64,000 nt of DNA from an uncultured Arthrobacter sp. (GTDB lineage Bacteria; Actinomycetota; Actinomycetes; Actinomycetales; Micrococcaceae). The notes under the pieces are model-generated. The model was not told the origin of the DNA. It ran no database searches and worked only from the letters and a program-made list of their open reading frames with translations. This document shows, piece after piece, positions 48,290 through 57,745 of the stretch; the stretch's first letter is position 1, and every line of letters begins with the position of its first letter. The translations under genes were made by a program, and so were the position numbers. The stretch covers positions 372,001-436,000 of the forward strand of contig NZ_CANLSZ010000001.1 in NCBI RefSeq assembly GCF_947493765.1, written 5' to 3'.

Positions 48290-48309
48290 CATCAAACTGC
48301 ATCAAACTG
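48290..48309. repeat. Tandem direct repeat CATCAAACTG x2 upstream of the LysM gene
   Basis: CATCAAACTG occurs at 48290-48299 and 48300-48309 with no mismatch, 40-60 bases before the LysM protein start, in the region between it and a divergent gene. It is AT-rich for this genome and could be an operator or part of a promoter. Confidence 0.6.
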
Positions 48310-48348
48310 ATCCAAAAGAAGCACACGGACGTACTCGAGGTGGGGATC

Positions 48349-49287
48349 ATGACGAGACAGGCTGACGCACTGCAGGCGGGGCTGATCCTGCTCACCGGGG
48401 CTGTGCTGCTGGTGGCAGGACGCACGCTGCACGGATCGACGGCATCCGTCGGTGTCGAGGACACCCTCGCCGTCGGGCTCTCCGTCGCAGGCCTGGGCAT
48501 CATCGGTGTGTGGATCCTCGCGCTGCTGCTCGCGCTGGCGTCCGAGCTGCTGCGGCGGCGGGGCCCGTCACCGGCCGCCACCTGGGCTGCACGCTGGACT
48601 CCGGCGACGATGCAGCGCCTCGCCGTGGCCCTTCTGGGCCTCAACGTCCTGGCCGTCCCGGCCGTGGCCCAGGCAGCGCCGGCCCCGTCCGGTGCCGCGG
48701 GCATCGCCCTCCCCGCGCCGGCGGAGCACGGGGGCTCGGACGTCCTCCTGCGGTCCCCGGACCGGACCGCCCCTGCCTCCGCCGCTGCCGCTACCCCTGC
48801 CCCTGCCTCCGCCGCTGCCGCTACCCCTGCCTTGGAGAGTTCCGGGTCCGTCCCGCCCGCGGGGGATGCAGGCACTCCCGGCGCTCCCGGATCGCCCTAC
48901 TGGACTCCGCAGGACCTCCCGTCCCCCGGATCCGACGCCGCGGGAACACCGCGACCGGCACCCACGTGGGCCACGCCTGCACCCACGCCGCTGCCCACCG
49001 GGGACGCCGGCGCGCCCGCCACGGACCGCGGGTGGGAACCTGCGCCGATACCGACCGACGGCGGACCCATGGTCCGCGCGGAGACACGACCGCAGGTGGG
49101 GCCCGCGGAGATCGTGGTTGCACAGGGTGATTCGCTCTGGTCCATCGTGGCGGCCCAGCTCGGCCCCCTGGCGACCGCGGCCGACGTGGCCGCGACCTGG
49201 CCCGGCTGGTACGAGGCGAACGCGTCGACCATCGGGCCCGATCCCTGCCTCCTGCTCCCCGGCCAGGTTTTGCGGGCTCCGGCCTAG
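48349..49287 (+). CDS. Membrane-anchored or secreted LysM-domain protein
   Basis: A 312-residue protein. The ATG at 48349 has GAGG eight bases upstream. Two N-terminal hydrophobic helices (LILLTGAVLLVAG, AVGLSVAGLGIIGVWILALL) and a third near residues 90-105 (AVALLGLNVLAVPAVA) suggest a membrane protein. A long Ala/Pro-rich spacer containing a 30-bp duplication follows, then a C-terminal LysM-like domain (VVAQGDSLWSIVAAQLGP, LLPGQVLRAPA). LysM binds GlcNAc-containing glycans such as peptidoglycan. It sits upstream of an Rv3235-family gene and secA. Function beyond wall binding is not clear. Confidence 0.78.
   Translation: MTRQADALQAGLILLTGAVLLVAGRTLHGSTASVGVEDTLAVGLSVAGLGIIGVWILALLLALASELLRRRGPSPAATWAARWTPATMQRLAVALLGLNVLAVPAVAQAAPAPSGAAGIALPAPAEHGGSDVLLRSPDRTAPASAAAATPAPASAAAATPALESSGSVPPAGDAGTPGAPGSPYWTPQDLPSPGSDAAGTPRPAPTWATPAPTPLPTGDAGAPATDRGWEPAPIPTDGGPMVRAETRPQVGPAEIVVAQGDSLWSIVAAQLGPLATAADVAATWPGWYEANASTIGPDPCLLLPGQVLRAPA
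48771..48830. repeat. Perfect 30-bp tandem duplication within the LysM gene
   Basis: Bases 48771-48800 and 48801-48830 are identical (start ccctgcctccgccgctgccg). The unit encodes PASAAAATPA in the Ala/Pro-rich spacer, so copy number changes alter spacer length without breaking the frame. Confidence 0.85.
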
Positions 49288-49356
49288 GATCCCGACTCCG
49301 ACCCCGACCCCGACCCCGCAGCAGCGAACGCAGACACCCTGTGGAAAGGAAGCGCC

Positions 49357-49959
49357 ATGTCGACCGTCAGCAGACTCCGTGAGAACACCGTCCATCAGCT
49401 CGCCGAGGCCAGCGGGGCGCCACGCCCGGTGCGTCAGCCGATGCGTGCGCGGCCCCGGGACGCGGCGCCCGTCATCGAGCTCCGCCCCTGTACGGGTGAC
49501 GCCGAGGGCGGTGCACCACCGGAGGAGGGACGTGCACGGATCGACGCCGCCCCCCGCCGGCTGGATCACGATGCGGATCCGGATGCGGATGCGGAATCCG
49601 AGACGTCCCGACGGGTTGCCCGGATTGCCCGGTCCGTGGCACAGGGGGCACTCGAGGTGCTCGCGGGCACCCGGCCGCTGCAGCAGCTGGCCCGCTGGCT
49701 GGATCCGGAGAACTACGAGCGGCTGCAGCTGCGCACCAATCTGGTGCGCTGCATCACGCAGCCGGTCCATCGGGTCGGGGCGGCACGTACAAGCACCCCG
49801 CGGCATGTCCTGATCCGGTCCGTCCGCATCTGTGAGGTCACCAGCGGCATCTACGAGGCGTCGGTGGTCGCCTTCGACCAGAAACGGGTCCGCGCCATCG
49901 CCCTCAGGATCGAGCAATGGCGCGGGTCGTGGCGGATCACCGCCCTCGAGATCGGCTGA
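49357..49959 (+). CDS. Rv3235-family protein
   Basis: A 200-residue protein with a low-complexity, acidic N-terminal half (residues ~1-90, including DHDADPDADAESE) and a conserved C-terminal domain (VAQGALEVLAGTRPLQQLAR, WLDPENYERLQLRT, VRICEVTSGIYEASVV, AIALRIEQWRGSWRITALEI). This is the Rv3235/DUF6459 family, typically near secA in actinobacteria, as here. The ATG at 49357 follows GGAAAGGAAGC. Its function is unknown; the fold looks cytosolic. It is convergent with secA, with one base between their stop codons. Confidence 0.8.
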   Translation: MSTVSRLRENTVHQLAEASGAPRPVRQPMRARPRDAAPVIELRPCTGDAEGGAPPEEGRARIDAAPRRLDHDADPDADAESETSRRVARIARSVAQGALEVLAGTRPLQQLARWLDPENYERLQLRTNLVRCITQPVHRVGAARTSTPRHVLIRSVRICEVTSGIYEASVVAFDQKRVRAIALRIEQWRGSWRITALEIG

Positions 49960-49960
49960 G

Positions 49961-52669
49961 CTACTTCTTCCGGGTCTTCTTGCTCCTGGTGGGCGCCACC
50001 TCGGCCTTGGTCCGCTCCACCTGGACCTCGGCCTCGCCCTGGGCGTTGGGGGCGATGAAGTTCAGCGTGGCGGGTTTCGCCGGAGCATCGAGCCCTGCTG
50101 CCTTGATGGACGGGGCCTGGACCAGGCTCCGGCCGTCGGTGACACCGGGCAGGCCGGTGGCGGCCGGTGCCGACACCTCGATCTCCATGTTGAAGAGGAA
50201 CCCGATGCTCTCCTCACGGATCGACTCCATCATGGCCTGGAAGAGGATGAAGCCCTCGCGCTGGTACTCGACGAGCGGATCGCGCTGCGCCATGGCGCGC
50301 AGCCCGATGCCCTCCTTCAGGTAGTCCATCTCGTACAGGTGTTCCTGCCACTTCCGGCCGATGACCGACAGGACCACGCGGCGCTCCAGTTCGCGCATGG
50401 CCTGCTCGCCGAGCGCCTCCTCACGGGCCTGGTAGGCGAGCTTGGCGTCGGAGAGGATCTCCGCGTGCAGGAAGTCGCGCGTGAGCCTGGAGGCACCACC
50501 GGCTTCCTCGATGACCTCCGCCGAGGTGAGCGTGATCGGGTAGAGCGTCCTCAGGTTCGTCCACAGCAGGTCGTAGTCCCAGTCGTCGCCGTGGCCCTGC
50601 TCCGTGGCCTCGTCCACCATCGCGGTGATGACGTCCTCGAGGAAGAACCCCACCTTCTCCTTCAGGTCCCCGCCCTCGAGGATGCGGCGGCGGTCACCGT
50701 AGATGGCCTCACGCTGCCGGTTCAGGACGTCGTCGTACTTGAGGACGTTCTTGCGCTGCTCCGCATTGCGGCCCTCCACCTGGCCCTGCGCGTTCTCGAT
50801 GGCCTTGGACACGAGCTTCGACTCGAGCGCGACGTCGTCGGGCATCGTGGAACTGTTCATGATCCGTTCCGCACCGCCGGAATTGAAGAGCCGCATGAGG
50901 TCGTCGGTGAGCGAGAGGTAGAACCGGGAGCGGCCGGGATCACCCTGGCGGCCCGACCGGCCACGCAGCTGGTTGTCGATACGGCGCGATTCGTGGCGCT
51001 CGGTCCCCAGCACGTACAGACCGCCCAGCTCGCGGACCTCCAGCTGCTCGGCCTTGACCGCTTCCTTGGCCGCCTCGAGCGCGCCGGGCCATCTCGCCTC
51101 GTAGGCCTCGGCGTCGTCGGCCGGGTCCAGTCCCAGCTTCTCGAGGGCGGCGACGGCGTTGAACTCCGCGTTGCCGCCGAGCATGATGTCGGTGCCGCGC
51201 CCGGCCATGTTCGTGGCGACGGTGATGGCGCCCTTGCGGCCGGCCTGGGCGATGATGGCGGCCTCACGCGCGTTGTTCTTCGCGTTGAGCACCTCGTGCC
51301 GCACCCCGGCGCCGGCCAGCTGCTTCGAGAGGTACTCGCTCTTCTCCACACTGGTGGTACCGACCAGGACCGGCTGACCGGTCTTGTTGCGCTCGAGGAT
51401 GTCCTTCACGACCGCCTCGAACTTGGCGACCTCGTTCTTGTAGATCAGGTCCGAGAGATCCTGACGGATCAGTTCCCGGTTGGTGGGGATGGGGACGACG
51501 CCGATCTTGTACGTGGACATGAACTCGGCCGCCTCGGTCTCGGCGGTACCCGTCATGCCGGAGAGCGTGTCGTACAGGCGGAAGTAGTTCTGCAGGGTGA
51601 TCGTGGCGAGGGTCTGGTTCTCGGCCTTGATGTCCACCCCCTCCTTCGCCTCGATGGCCTGGTGCATGCCCTCGTTGTAGCGGCGGCCGGCGAGGATCCG
51701 GCCGGTGTGCTCGTCGACGATCATGACCTCCCCGTTGAGCACGACGTAGTCCTTGTCGGCCTTGAAGAGTTCCTTGGCCTTGATCGCATTGTTGAGGAAC
51801 CCGATGAGAGGCGTGTTCGCCGACTCGTAGAGATTGTGGATGCCGAGGTAGTCCTCGACCTTCTCGATCCCGTCCTCGAGCACACCCACCGTGCGCTTCT
51901 TCTCGTCCACCTCGTAGTCGACGTCGACGGAGAGCTTCTGCACCACCTTGGCGAACTCGTTGTACCAGCGGTTGACGTCGCCCGAGGCCTGACCGCTGAT
52001 GATCAGGGGTGTCCGGGCCTCGTCGATGAGGATGGAGTCCACCTCGTCGACGATGGCGAAGTTGTGACCGCGCTGGACCAGCTCGGTGGAGCTCCAGGCC
52101 ATGTTGTCGCGCAGGTAGTCGAACCCGAACTCGTTGTTCGTCCCGTAGGTGATGTCGGCGGCGTACTGCTCCCGGCGGGTGGCGGGGTCCTGCTTCGACA
52201 GGATGCAACCGCTCGTGAGGCCGAGGAAGCGGTAGACACGCCCCATGAGATCCGACTGGTACTCGGCCAGGTAGTCGTTGACCGTGATCACGTGGACGCC
52301 CTTGCCGCTGAGGGCGTTCAGATAAGCGGGAGCCGTCGCCACGAGGGTCTTGCCCTCGCCGGTCTTCATCTCGGCGATGTTGCCCAGGTGCAGGGCAGCG
52401 CCGCCCATGAGCTGGACGTCGAAGTGGCGCAGGCCGAGGGTCCTGCTCGAGGCCTCTCGCACGGCCGCGAACGCCTCGGGGAGGAGATCCTCCAGCGATG
52501 CACCGTCCGCGTGGCGCTTCCTGAGCCGATCGGTCTCCCCGCGCAGGTCGGCGTCGGTCATGTCCCGGAATTCGTCCTCGAGGACATTGATGGCGTCAGC
52601 GTAGTTCCGGAGTCTCTTCAGTGTCTTCTTATCGCCGGTCCGAAGTACTCGTTCAAGAAGTGATGGCAC
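49961..52669 (-). CDS. secA: Preprotein translocase motor SecA
   Basis: A 902-residue ATPase of the Sec pathway. Seen are Walker A MKTGEGKT, the preprotein crosslinking and DEAD-type segments [17 protein letters not shown] and [48 protein letters not shown] and [15 protein letters not shown], then the helical scaffold region. GTG 52669 has GGGAG upstream. The C-terminus ends in basic TRSKKTRKK and has no zinc-binding CxCxS motif. It is the conserved essential SecA (SecA1 type); no SecA2 is seen. Confidence 0.97.
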   Translation of the reverse strand: MPSLLERVLRTGDKKTLKRLRNYADAINVLEDEFRDMTDADLRGETDRLRKRHADGASLEDLLPEAFAAVREASSRTLGLRHFDVQLMGGAALHLGNIAEMKTGEGKTLVATAPAYLNALSGKGVHVITVNDYLAEYQSDLMGRVYRFLGLTSGCILSKQDPATRREQYAADITYGTNNEFGFDYLRDNMAWSSTELVQRGHNFAIVDEVDSILIDEARTPLIISGQASGDVNRWYNEFAKVVQKLSVDVDYEVDEKKRTVGVLEDGIEKVEDYLGIHNLYESANTPLIGFLNNAIKAKELFKADKDYVVLNGEVMIVDEHTGRILAGRRYNEGMHQAIEAKEGVDIKAENQTLATITLQNYFRLYDTLSGMTGTAETEAAEFMSTYKIGVVPIPTNRELIRQDLSDLIYKNEVAKFEAVVKDILERNKTGQPVLVGTTSVEKSEYLSKQLAGAGVRHEVLNAKNNAREAAIIAQAGRKGAITVATNMAGRGTDIMLGGNAEFNAVAALEKLGLDPADDAEAYEARWPGALEAAKEAVKAEQLEVRELGGLYVLGTERHESRRIDNQLRGRSGRQGDPGRSRFYLSLTDDLMRLFNSGGAERIMNSSTMPDDVALESKLVSKAIENAQGQVEGRNAEQRKNVLKYDDVLNRQREAIYGDRRRILEGGDLKEKVGFFLEDVITAMVDEATEQGHGDDWDYDLLWTNLRTLYPITLTSAEVIEEAGGASRLTRDFLHAEILSDAKLAYQAREEALGEQAMRELERRVVLSVIGRKWQEHLYEMDYLKEGIGLRAMAQRDPLVEYQREGFILFQAMMESIREESIGFLFNMEIEVSAPAATGLPGVTDGRSLVQAPSIKAAGLDAPAKPATLNFIAPNAQGEAEVQVERTKAEVAPTRSKKTRKK

Positions 52670-52782
52670 TGGTCTCTGCTCCCAATCTGATGCTGCCCAA
52701 GATGGCCTGTCTAGTGTACTTCGACGACCGGATCGCCGCGTCGGTTCCCCGCCGGACCGCGCCGACGAGGATCCCTACCGGC

Positions 52783-53994
52783 TCAGGCTAGCCTGCCCGC
52801 CTCCACGGCGAGCGCATGCGCCAGGTCCCCGCGATCCTCGACGACGACGTCGTCCAGTCCCAGCCAGCGGGCCAGGAGGCGCAGCTCGTCCGCGAGTTCC
52901 GCCGCGGTACCGGGTGGCGCTCCGGTCTCGGCATGGGCGCCGCGCACGAGCAATCGTCCAGAGGCCCTGTCCGCCTTGAGATCGACGCGGGCGACGATCG
53001 CGTCGCCGAGGAGGAAGGGCAGCACGTAGTACCCGTGGATCCGCCGGTCCGCCGGCGTGTAGATCTCGATGCGGTAGTGCACGCCGAACAGGCGGTGCAG
53101 GCGGTCGCGGTCGAAGACGAGGGAGTCGAACGGACTCAGCAGCGCCCGCCCGCCGGCCCGCCTGGGGCGGACCGCTGCGGGGTGCAGGTACCACCGCTCC
53201 TGGCCCCGGTCCACGGTGACCGCCTCCAGGGACCCCGCCGCCACGAGGTGGTCGAGCGCGTCACGCGTGGGACGGACGGGTGTGCGGAAGTAGTCGGCGA
53301 TCGATCGGGCGGAGGCCACCCCGAGGGCCCCTGCTGCGCGCTCGGCCAGGACGGCCAGGGCCGCGGGCCGCTCGATCTCCAGCGTGGCCAGGGCGGGCTC
53401 GGGGAGCACCCGGCTGATGGGTGCGTAGCGGCGCTCGAACTGGGAGGTGCGGCCGGCGGATCCGAGGAGGCCACGGCCGAAGAGGTCCTCCAGGACGCGC
53501 TTCGCCGCGGTCCACCGCCAGCCCCAGCCGTCGGCGGGCCGCGTGGGGTCGGCACCGAGGCGCCGCTGGATCTCCGAACCGGTCAGCGGGCCGCTGCGGT
53601 CGAGGAGTTCGAGGATGGTGGTCTCGAGCAGGGTACGCTGGGCCTGCGGCAGGCTGCCCGCCCCCATCCAGGTGCGGCGCTGCCAGGCGCGCAGGTGCGG
53701 GAAGAGTTCGGGCGGGACGAGGCTCGCCTCGTGGGCCCAGTACTCCACGAGTCGCCGGGGCGCCCGCGCCGACAGCGCATCCAGGAGGGCCGGCTCGTAG
53801 GGTCCGAGGCGCGAGAACAGCGGCAGGTAGTGCGAGCGCGTGAGGACGTTGACGCTGTCGAGCTGCAGGACCTGCAGGCGCCGGACCGCGGTGTCGATCC
53901 TCCGGCGGGTCGGCTCGGTCTCCGGTCGCGGCCGGTGCAGCCCCTGGGCGCCGAGGAGGATGCGCCGGGCCTGGGCCGTGGTCAGATCGGGCAT
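52783..53994 (-). CDS. YcaQ-family crosslink repair DNA glycosylase (HTH_42)
   Basis: A 403-residue winged-helix protein. The N-terminal segment LTTAQARRILLGAQGLHRP and the catalytic-region QLDSVNVLTRSHYLPLFSRL are diagnostic for the AlkX/YcaQ family, which unhooks DNA interstrand crosslinks. Winged-helix domains follow (RSGPLTGSEIQRRLG, LVAAGSLEAVTVDR), and SPFDSLVFDRDRLHRLFG and HGYYVLPFLLGDAIVARVDLK are conserved. I chose the ATG at 53994 since it fits the family N-terminus and lies past the hpf terminator hairpin; the GTG at 54018 would start beside that hairpin. Confidence 0.88.
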   Translation of the reverse strand: MPDLTTAQARRILLGAQGLHRPRPETEPTRRRIDTAVRRLQVLQLDSVNVLTRSHYLPLFSRLGPYEPALLDALSARAPRRLVEYWAHEASLVPPELFPHLRAWQRRTWMGAGSLPQAQRTLLETTILELLDRSGPLTGSEIQRRLGADPTRPADGWGWRWTAAKRVLEDLFGRGLLGSAGRTSQFERRYAPISRVLPEPALATLEIERPAALAVLAERAAGALGVASARSIADYFRTPVRPTRDALDHLVAAGSLEAVTVDRGQERWYLHPAAVRPRRAGGRALLSPFDSLVFDRDRLHRLFGVHYRIEIYTPADRRIHGYYVLPFLLGDAIVARVDLKADRASGRLLVRGAHAETGAPPGTAAELADELRLLARWLGLDDVVVEDRGDLAHALAVEAGRLA

Positions 53995-54020
53995 GGGCTC
54001 CTGTGCGGGCTGCTGCACGG

Positions 54021-54052
54021 ACCTGCCCCCGCGTTCCGGCGCGGGGGCAGGT
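54021..54052. terminator. Strong terminator hairpin downstream of hpf
   Basis: A perfect 13-base stem acctgcccccgcg / cgcgggggcaggt with a six-base loop (ttccgg). It lies after the hpf stop codon in the minus direction and immediately before the YcaQ-family gene. Confidence 0.8.
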
Positions 54053-54095
54053 GGATGACTGGTTGCTGTTCGGGAGCCTCAGCTCCCGGGGACGA

Positions 54096-54824
54096 TCAGG
54101 CCGACGCCGCTTCCTCGCCGCGGTAGGCGAGGAGCTGCTCACGCGACGGCGCGGTGCCGTCCAGTCCCTCGGCGTCGAGCGAGATCACTCCGTAGGTCCA
54201 CCCCTGCCTCCGGTACACCACCGAGGAGGCTCCCGTGGCGGAGTCGACGAAGAGGTAGAAGTCGTGGCCCACCAGTTCCATGTTGTCGACGGCGTCGTCG
54301 AGCGTCATCGGCGTGCCGGAGAAGACCTTCCGGCGGATGAGGACCGGCGAATCACCGGCGGGCACGTCGTCCGGCGAGGCATAGGGATCGCCGTCCTGCT
54401 GCGAGGCCGGTCGGGCCGCCTCCGCGGCCCCCTGGGACTCCTGGTAGAGGGGCTGGCCGGGATCCGCGGGCTCGAGCCCGGCGGTCGCCGTCCGCACGGC
54501 GACGGGCGTGTGGCGTCCGTGATGGACCTTCCGGCGGTCGCGGGCCCGGCGCAGTCGCTCGAGGAGCTTCGCATAGGCGAGATCGAAGGCGGCGAACTTG
54601 TCCGAGGCCGAGGCTTCCGCGCGGACCACCGGTCCCCTGCAGATCACCGTCAGTTCGACGGTCAGCGACGTGTCCGCCATGCGTGCGTTGGGTTCCTTGG
54701 TGATCTTCGCGTCGACCCGCTGTACCTTGTCGCCGAGCTGCTCGATCTTGTCGATCTTCTCGGTCGCGTACTCACGGAACCGGTCCGATACCGCAAGGTT
54801 CCGGCCATTGATCTCAAACTCCAT
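54096..54824 (-). CDS. hpf: Ribosome hibernation-promoting factor, long form
   Basis: A 242-residue protein that inactivates 70S ribosomes into 100S dimers in stationary phase. The ATG at 54824 is chosen (MEFEINGRNLAVSDRFREYA, with GGAGGG upstream); the ORF-track start at 54935 is an extension. Residues 1-~110 form the ribosome-binding domain (LAVSDRFREYATEKIDKI, ELTVICRGPVVRAEAS), a flexible linker follows, and the C-terminal dimerisation domain is at ~180-242 (VLIRRKVFSGTPMTLDDAVD, HDFYLFVDSATG, VVYRRQGWTYGVI). A 28-base inverted repeat (gggtac-N16-gtaccc, 54889-54916) lies upstream. Confidence 0.94.
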   Translation of the reverse strand: MEFEINGRNLAVSDRFREYATEKIDKIEQLGDKVQRVDAKITKEPNARMADTSLTVELTVICRGPVVRAEASASDKFAAFDLAYAKLLERLRRARDRRKVHHGRHTPVAVRTATAGLEPADPGQPLYQESQGAAEAARPASQQDGDPYASPDDVPAGDSPVLIRRKVFSGTPMTLDDAVDNMELVGHDFYLFVDSATGASSVVYRRQGWTYGVISLDAEGLDGTAPSREQLLAYRGEEAASA

Positions 54825-54888
54825 GGTGCCCTCCACATCGTCAAGGTGACACAACGGCGGCCGCGCGCTGTGCAGAGCCGCCGCCGAG

Positions 54889-54916
54889 GGGTACGTTCCG
54901 TCACTGAGTTGTACCC
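54889..54916. promoter_or_regulatory. Inverted repeat upstream of hpf, possible operator
   Basis: gggtac at 54889-54894 and gtaccc at 54911-54916, separated by 16 bases, lie between comF and hpf, about 65-90 bases before the hpf start. Spacing of about two helical turns would suit a dimeric regulator. No known regulator consensus was recognised. Confidence 0.35.
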
Positions 54917-54948
54917 ATGCCTCACGGTAGTTCACCCCGGTGCTTTAT

Positions 54949-55920
54949 TCACCCATCGGCGGGAGATGTCTCGTCCGTATGTCCCCGCGCGTCCGCACCG
55001 GAGGAACGGCCGGCCTCCCCCGCGGGCGGGACAGCCGCCACCACGACGGCGCCCAGGACCGTGGCACCGCAGGCCACCAGGACACGGTGCACCTCCCCGA
55101 GGGTCGCCCCGGTGGTCAGGACGTCGTCCACGATGACGCACTCGCGTCCGGACAGCGTGCTCCGGGCCCGTGCCGCCACCCCCATGGACCCGAGCACGGT
55201 GGACCGGCGACGACGCCGACCCAGCCCCTTCTGGCCGCCGGCATCCGGAAGGACCGCCGCGCGGAGCTCGCGGACGGACGGCAGGCCGTGCCGCCGGGCG
55301 AGCCGTGCCACGAGCGCCGCCCACGGGCGGTGCCGGACGACCGGACCGAGCACTGTTCCCGCGGGCAGGGAGGCGCTACGCTGCAGGCGCGCCAGGAGCA
55401 GCATCACCGGATCGTAGCCGCGGCGACGTCGCGACGACGCCCGCGTCGGCACGGGGACGAGGAGGACGCCCCCTCCCGCCGGAACCCCCGCCCCGCCGGT
55501 GTCCGCGGGGACCGCGGCGTGCAGCGCGCCCGCGAGTGCCGCCGCGACGGGTGCGGCCAGATCCACGTGCCCGTGGTTCTTGTAGGCCAGCAGCACCCGG
55601 GCCACCACGCCTCCGTACCGACCCGCCGCGACGACCGGCAGGGGCCCGAAGCCGTGGTCCGCGGGGCGCACCGGGTCCGGCGGCGGGACGTCGGGCAGGG
55701 ACTCGGCTCCGGCCTCCGCGCGGAACGGCCGTGCGGTGGACCGCCTGAACCGGGTGAGGCACGCGCGGCACAGGGAGGAGTCCCAGGCGCCGCACTGCAC
55801 GCACGACGCGGGCAGCACGAGGGTCCCGAAACCGCGGAGCGCACCCGCGAGGCGCTGGTACGGACGCCCGAAGTACACGGCGTCCAGCCCGCGGGACAGG
55901 GCCGCTCTGCTGGGATCCAC
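54949..55920 (-). CDS. comF: ComF-family phosphoribosyltransferase-like protein
   Basis: A protein of about 323 residues. A four-cysteine zinc ribbon (CVQCGAWDSSLCRAC) near the N-terminus and a PRTase domain with the PRPP loop ECVIVDDVLTTGATLGE near the C-terminus are diagnostic. ComF proteins assist DNA uptake in competent bacteria; in actinobacteria the role is less clear. Start uncertain: GTG 55920 gives VDPSRAALSRGLDAVYFGRP, whereas GTG 55965 is closer to the lpqB stop. The ORF track's 413-residue version is an extension into lpqB. Confidence 0.85.
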   Translation of the reverse strand: MDPSRAALSRGLDAVYFGRPYQRLAGALRGFGTLVLPASCVQCGAWDSSLCRACLTRFRRSTARPFRAEAGAESLPDVPPPDPVRPADHGFGPLPVVAAGRYGGVVARVLLAYKNHGHVDLAAPVAAALAGALHAAVPADTGGAGVPAGGGVLLVPVPTRASSRRRRGYDPVMLLLARLQRSASLPAGTVLGPVVRHRPWAALVARLARRHGLPSVRELRAAVLPDAGGQKGLGRRRRRSTVLGSMGVAARARSTLSGRECVIVDDVLTTGATLGEVHRVLVACGATVLGAVVVAAVPPAGEAGRSSGADARGHTDETSPADG

Positions 55921-55981
55921 GCCTTCAGCAGAGCACGGCTGCGCACCGGAGGCGGGCCGGAGCACAGCTATGTGGACGACC

Positions 55982-57745
55982 TCACCCGGGGAAGGCGGGG
56001 TCGACCACGTCGATGTTCTCGTCGACCCAGCTGTTGCCGATGCGCCGGTAGAGGGTCTCCCCCGCCTGCGCGTAGAACATCTCCTCGGCGTCCGCTCCTG
56101 CACTGATCCCGAGGACGCCGTCGAGCGTGGCCATCGCCTCCTGCTCGCCGTCCAGATGCAGCACCACCGGCTCCGCCGTGACGGTGGCACCGACGGCCGA
56201 GGCGACGATGGTGCTCTGCCCCGCCCACTTGGCGGTGTCGACGTCGACCGCGGTGGGAATGGACAGCGGCGACGTCAGGGTCTGGGGTACGCCCTCGGGG
56301 GACCGCGTGATCCCGCTCAGGACCACTTCCGCCGCACCCCCGCGATCGGTGACGACCAGGGCACGGGCTCCGTCCCGCGAGACGCGCAGATCGAGGACCT
56401 CCTGGTCCCCGAGCCAGCTCGCCGTCAGCACGGCGGCGTCCCGCTCCGCCCCACCGGGCGGCACGGCGAGGACCTCGCTGCGCCCGCCGACGGAGCGCGC
56501 CGTCCAGACCCAGTTCTCGGTGTCGAAGGACGGCTGGGTCAGCGCCGTACCCACGGCGATCCTGCGTGCCTCGCTGCCCGGCGCCGCGACGTACAGCGCC
56601 TTGCGCGCGGCGTCCACGAAGGCATAGGCGCTGCCCGAGACGGAGGCCGCCGGATCGCGCGGCCCGAGCTCGGCCACGGACGGCAGGCCCTCGATCGGCG
56701 CGACCCGGCCGTCGCGCACGGAGACCAGCTCGTCGTCGGAGACCGCCACCTGCTCCCCTCCCACGTCGGGGGAGAGCTCGGGCACCACGAGGTCAGGGGA
56801 CGGCGGGCCCAGCTCGATGGGCTGGTCGGTGGTCATCTCCACCGAGGTGACATCGTTCAGGCCCAGCAGATTGACCTGCAACTGCTGGTTCATCTGCTGC
56901 AGGCTCAGATTCGTGGCGTTCTCGAGGACCTGGGAGGACAGTTCCACCGTCGCGGTTCCCGAGGTGATCGGCACCGAGTCCCGGGCGAGGCTCACACCCT
57001 CCGGGAAGGCGCTCGTGACGGAGCCCTGGAGGTAGGGCACCGGACCTGCCAGCATGGCCCCGACCACCCGGGCCGTCACGCCGGTGCGACGGACGAACCA
57101 GCGGGCGTCGGGCACCCAGTACCGGTAGGTGCTGCTGTAGAAGTAGAGGTCGTGGGAGAGCAGGAGATCCCGCGCGCTGCTCTGGGCGAGCATGATCCCG
57201 TCGGGGATCTCGTCGATCCGCCACTGGCCGTCCACCTGCACCAGGCGCACGTCCATGGTCTCCGTCGCCGGCACCACGCTGTTGGTCCGCACGCCCGCCG
57301 CGTCGATGATGCCCGTGGTCTCGAGCTGGATCTGGTACGCGCCCTCGGCCTCGCGCGCCTCCACGCGTGGATCGGAGCGGAACAGCACGATCCGCTCCTC
57401 CGGCTTCCAGGTGTCCTGCAGCTCCGGGGTCAGGTACTGGCGGGCCACGCTGTAGCCGTCGCTCGTGCCGGTCCCCGCGGTGATGAAGTCGAGGAGGATG
57501 CGCACGGGACTCGCGTCGACCGCCGGGCCCCGGGGATCGAACACCGCCGCCACCCCGCCGGTCTCGCCGTCGGAGGCGGAGATGACCCCCACCGGACCGT
57601 CCGTCGGGATCGCCGTGCAGGCGGACAGGAGCAGGCACATCAGCAGCGCCGTCAGGACGCCGATCGGGCCGGTAGTGGCGCGGCATGACCTCCCGGCCGG
57701 CGTCGGCGTCGTGTTCGTCGTCGTCGTCGTTCTAGGGGGTCTCAC
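55982..57745 (-). CDS. lpqB: Lipoprotein LpqB, MtrAB-associated (GerMN domain)
   Basis: A 587-residue lipoprotein starting at GTG 57745, overlapping the mtrB 3' end by 14 bases. A signal peptide ending in the lipobox LLLSAC is followed by AIPTDGPVGV. The conserved LpqB part includes the GerMN domain (residues ~200-330, LLSHDLYFYSSTYRYWVPDA, VSLARDSVPITSG) and a beta-propeller-like C-terminal half (VWTARSVGGRSEVLAVPPGG). LpqB modulates the MtrB sensor at the membrane in mycobacteria. The order mtrA-mtrB-lpqB is conserved across actinobacteria. The ORF-track start at 58051 is inside mtrB. Confidence 0.93.
   Translation of the reverse strand: MRPPRTTTTTNTTPTPAGRSCRATTGPIGVLTALLMCLLLSACTAIPTDGPVGVISASDGETGGVAAVFDPRGPAVDASPVRILLDFITAGTGTSDGYSVARQYLTPELQDTWKPEERIVLFRSDPRVEAREAEGAYQIQLETTGIIDAAGVRTNSVVPATETMDVRLVQVDGQWRIDEIPDGIMLAQSSARDLLLSHDLYFYSSTYRYWVPDARWFVRRTGVTARVVGAMLAGPVPYLQGSVTSAFPEGVSLARDSVPITSGTATVELSSQVLENATNLSLQQMNQQLQVNLLGLNDVTSVEMTTDQPIELGPPSPDLVVPELSPDVGGEQVAVSDDELVSVRDGRVAPIEGLPSVAELGPRDPAASVSGSAYAFVDAARKALYVAAPGSEARRIAVGTALTQPSFDTENWVWTARSVGGRSEVLAVPPGGAERDAAVLTASWLGDQEVLDLRVSRDGARALVVTDRGGAAEVVLSGITRSPEGVPQTLTSPLSIPTAVDVDTAKWAGQSTIVASAVGATVTAEPVVLHLDGEQEAMATLDGVLGISAGADAEEMFYAQAGETLYRRIGNSWVDENIDVVDPAFPG

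Noticed and set aside
49832-52663. 943-residue + strand ORF across secA
   Set aside because: It is antisense to the complete, highly conserved SecA gene. The peptide is low-complexity Leu/Val/Glu-rich, as expected from GC-rich antisense frames.
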